A program made the translations under genes and the position numbers. DNA of 64,000 bases, taken from the NCBI RefSeq assembly GCF_000237925.1, contig NW_017386034.1:946299-1010298 (forward strand), in the 5' to 3' direction. A model generated the notes under the pieces. The model did no database searches. It saw only the letters and a program-made list of their open reading frames with translations, and was not told the origin of the DNA. This document shows positions 60,921-64,000 of the stretch, piece after piece (position 1 is the stretch's first letter; every line of letters starts with the position of its first letter). Source of the DNA: Schistosoma mansoni (Eukaryota; Platyhelminthes; Trematoda; Strigeidida; Schistosomatidae).

Positions 60921-63116
60921 GTTAGTCCCGTTTTATAATAATTTTTGTTTGTATCATACCTTAGTTATTGGACCTTTATAGTTCACTGAGTCTTGTAAAT
61001 AGATATAATCCTGTATTTGTGCACATTAGTGATCGATCCATAATTTGTTTGTTTAACGTCATTTCACAAATATTTAATAATATATTTTCACTTACTATGA
61101 TAACATTTCACCACCAGACTATATCGCCATACGAACATATTTTTAGGTTTTAAAGAATCAAAGCTGTGAAGTTTTGTATATATATATGTATTACGTAGTA
61201 TGTACTGTGTAATTGTATCGCAACTAACTTAAATCCTATATAAAATTAAACTTGTAATTTTCGTACTCCGACGCAATGAATAACTGATGTCACAGAGACT
61301 ATTCAGTCTAGTGACGTTGGGTCCAATGATATCGTCACCTACCAAAAAACTCCCTGATGATCAAAAACATGTATGACATTGACATGTCGGTGAAATTGAA
61401 CGGTGTTTGGTTAAGGATTGCATTTAGACAGATATGTATGAAGCGTAATACAGATTTTACTCAGCCCTTTGTAACTGTAATAACTTAATATACGTTGATC
61501 CATCTCTATATCGCGTTCTCAATCCGAGTTGGTTTAACTTGTGAGAGATAAGCCTTACACCTGGGTATCTAGTAAAGTGCATGACAATCCTGTGCATTAT
61601 AGAATCGTTCATCCTGGGAAAATAAGTCACATCAGCCTTTCTCGGACATCCCAAAAACACGCCAAACCAGTTCTAAATTCGGTCTCTATTATAAGCAGCA
61701 ATAAGAAGTGACTTATTTTTCTGTTTGACTATCTTAAAATGGTTAATCATATTTGTCTTTTCATTTCCAGAACATAAACTTTTAAAGATATTAAACAAAT
61801 CTTTTATCTTGTAACACATATTGCGTAACAGACATATTCGATACTTCCCAAATGTTACCAGTTTACTTATGTCTTAATTCATTGATGAATCTAAATTGTG
61901 CCAATTAAAATAAAGTTATTACAAAATTACAGACCATCTAAATCTTTCTGAGACCCATCTTAAAGACAGTTATCTTCACAATAGTTCATATATCAGGAAT
62001 TAGTTCGTACAACAGGTAGTACGCATTAAATTTTTGCATTGATTCAATTCTATTCCTTTCCTATCTTCCTCAAAATCGTTGGTTAATTTTCATTGCTCGA
62101 TCTTATATGTCCCTTTCAAGCTGTTTTTCTCACATTTTTTCCATAGTAGTTAAATGATATAACGGATGGCATGAAATTTTTTCTCTCTCTCTCTCTCAAG
62201 TATACTACGATAATACGTCATGTCACATCCAGGATTTCCGACTCAGAATTGAGAACCAGAGTATAGACTAGATAATGCTTTGTTCAACGCCATTACAAAG
62301 CAGTCGTTCTCAGTGAGTCCGGAGTAGAAATCAGTGAAAGGAAATCACATTTAATAGTCAGTGGGCTAAGTGACTAAATATATTTACGTTCACTGCCACA
62401 TATCATTAAAATTAGTTACTCTACTTCACATGTCGCCTTGTAAATTACCTTTGTTGTTGTTCTGTCGGGAATAACAGTTTATCGGACTAATACAAATTCA
62501 TCCAAGACACCTACATCAATGATAAACGAATTGAGATATCCAAGTGCTTTTTTTAACTTCTCTATTCTGTTTTATTTTATCGAAGTAGAAAATGGGTAAG
62601 ATTTAATAGAATTTTTCAATAGTGTTTGACGACTTTGTAAATACCAACGTTTTACCCTGAACTTGTTATTGGAGCTCCGGTTTTGATAAAATATCTTTGA
62701 AAATCTTGATCAATTAAGTCAAGATGATAATTATCACTTTGAAAAACTTCTGAAAATTAGTTCATCATTTTTTCACTAATTTGATCCATTTTAATTCATT
62801 TACTGATGATAATCTAGTACAACAATCCAACTATTATATCTGCTAATCATAATTGGCAAAGTATCTTTTTCTGAAAGAGATCTTACAAGTGAATAAAAAA
62901 AGTGGATGGTAGTTAGCCATGGTTCGCCCATTTTGTTTTATCCTTCTGACCTGGTTCATTACTATCTCAGAAATCTCGCCTCCATTCTGATGGCCACAAT
63001 GTTTCATACGTAGCATACAAGGAACTAAGTAGTTCATGTAATTTGGACGCAAATACTTAGATAATTGCCACATGGTACTGTTTTCAATTATAATTTATTT
63101 TCTTATGTACGAACAG
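60921..63116. other. Intron of SAMHD1-like gene
   Basis: I see no further exon. A somewhat GC-richer block at 61440-61700 may be an unidentified repeat. A CT-repeat lies near 62190. Confidence 0.35.
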
Positions 63117-63300
63117 GGAAAACATTCCAAAGAATCCATTCTTACTGGAATATTCAGGAGACTTCCTCAGGACTCTGGGATCCAAGATATAGATGATTTA
63201 TTGGTAACAGAATCTAGGTTCTCTTCAAACAGTACTCTCAAATCTCCCAGATTTTACTTTTATACACGTTCAGGGAAACACTTTTACCTACAGCGAACCG
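63117..63300 (+). CDS. SAMHD1-like protein, next exon
   Basis: An acceptor TTATGTACGAACAG opens GKHSKESILTGIFRR in phase 0, matching the donor of 60450-60920. It ends SPRFYFYTRSGKHFYLQRT at CCG/GTAAGTATAA in phase 1. The F-Y-x-x-x-x-x-x-x-x-x-[IL] pattern corresponds to the SAMHD1 allosteric-domain strand (VSFYCK and following residues). The rest is divergent. Confidence 0.6.
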
Positions 63301-63815
63301 GTAAGTATAAATATTTATTATATTTCAGGGCTTGCACAAAAACTGAGGATTGTCCACGTAATATGCACTCCTCAATTTATTAGTGGTCTCTTATAAAATG
63401 TTATTCCACATTCCAGAGTTTACTAGGATCATCGTCAGCCAATTGGAAATCTAGGGTACCTGAAATATCTTGAATATGAAATAAGCTATGAAACATCACT
63501 TATGAGATCCTTTCCATTGAGCAAGTACATTTCCAGTCTCATTAAATACAATACTGAATTATCAAACCGGACTTTAATAATAAATGCAGTCTTATTGGAT
63601 ATTGTCTACAACTTAAGGACATATATCTATAACGCAATTATGAGATATCTATGTAAGGATACATTATCCATAAAATTTACAGCAAGCGCAATAATAGCTG
63701 AAGGAAAATCGCAAATATTGGTTAGGTACTGATCGGTTGCTCTCAGATACTAACTATTTATAAGAGTTGGGAACCGAATGCTTCATAATACACTGCATTT
63801 ATTTTGGAGTTTTAG

Positions 63816-63965
63816 TTACGTGTTATACGAGCATATCGTCTTTATTGGCGCAGGAGTAATTCTTTAAAATCTGCGATATCCCGCCCTGTGACATGCTTAA
63901 CGGAAGCATTTAACCGATGGCATCAAGATATGATTGAAGATAGACATGGTGGTGAAAGTGATTAA
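63816..63965 (+). CDS. SAMHD1-like protein, terminal exon
   Basis: After GGAGTTTTAG the reading LRVIRAYRLYWRRSN, then KSAISRPVTCLTEAFNRWHQD, ends GGESD and TAA (63963-63965), 49 codons. I/R-V-Y, an Ala-rich helix and F-x-x-W match the SAMHD1 segment after the LLPEKF region. The start is phase 0, whereas 63117-63300 ends in phase 1, so at least one small exon between 63301 and 63815 remains unidentified. The protein appears to lack the long C-terminal tail of the vertebrate enzyme. Confidence 0.6.
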   Translation, partial: LRVIRAYRLYWRRSNSLKSAISRPVTCLTEAFNRWHQDMIEDRHGGESD

Positions 63966-64000
63966 TACGTTAATTGCAAATAGATATTACGAGCGATAGA

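Overview
The window is an AT-rich, intron- and repeat-heavy stretch of a flatworm genome, almost certainly a schistosome or close blood-fluke relative. The evidence is a copy of the Sm-alpha hammerhead-ribozyme SINE with an intact ribozyme core, SR2-like (RTE-clade) LINE pieces that end in TAAG repeats, a CsRn1/Boudicca-type Ty3/Gypsy element with an unusual C-H-C-C Gag box, and short exons set in long introns. The species cannot be fixed from the sequence. Three runs of exactly 200 N are assembly gaps.

Layout. From 1 to about 37 kb I recognise no host gene. It holds AT-rich DNA with dispersed retroposons: an RTE 3' end (1-268), a foldback SINE (about 2.0-2.3 kb), a small palindromic insertion (about 4.2 kb), a GC-rich miniature LTR element with identical LTRs (4.7-5.7 kb), SINE copies at 8.3, 11.6-12.6, 14.1 and 30.8 kb, a palindrome around an assembly gap (18.9-19.3 kb), a decayed RTE element joined to an LTR relic (20.6-22.2 kb), and a SINE pair at 35.5 kb.

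From 37 to 44.2 kb the minus strand carries host exons. Two exons (42537-43090 and 37441-37702) join in phase to give a 271-residue SIX-family homeobox protein. Its intron contains a 5'-truncated RTE insertion in the opposite orientation. About 1 kb upstream lies a lone 34-codon exon resembling the N-terminal membrane segment of PIG-S, a GPI-transamidase subunit. From 44.5 to 46.9 kb there is a dense cluster of hammerhead SINEs. From 51.2 to 53.6 kb three small minus-strand exons join in phase and encode the C-terminus of a basic protein that I cannot name. A 5.5-kb Ty3/Gypsy element occupies 54.15-59.64 kb. After it, three plus-strand exons (60450-60920, 63117-63300, 63816-63965) look like the C-terminal part of a SAMHD1-type HD-domain protein. 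The host exons were found by reading splice signals and phases by eye and need transcript support.

The most unusual signal is structural. At least four insertions of hammerhead-bearing SINEs, and one insertion of an unrelated repeat, consist of two inverted copies of the same retroposon 3' region bracketed by a single perfect 12-15 bp target-site duplication. Each inverted pair therefore entered the genome as one unit, so these are foldback or self-complementary retroposons. Several carry a hammerhead core on both strands.
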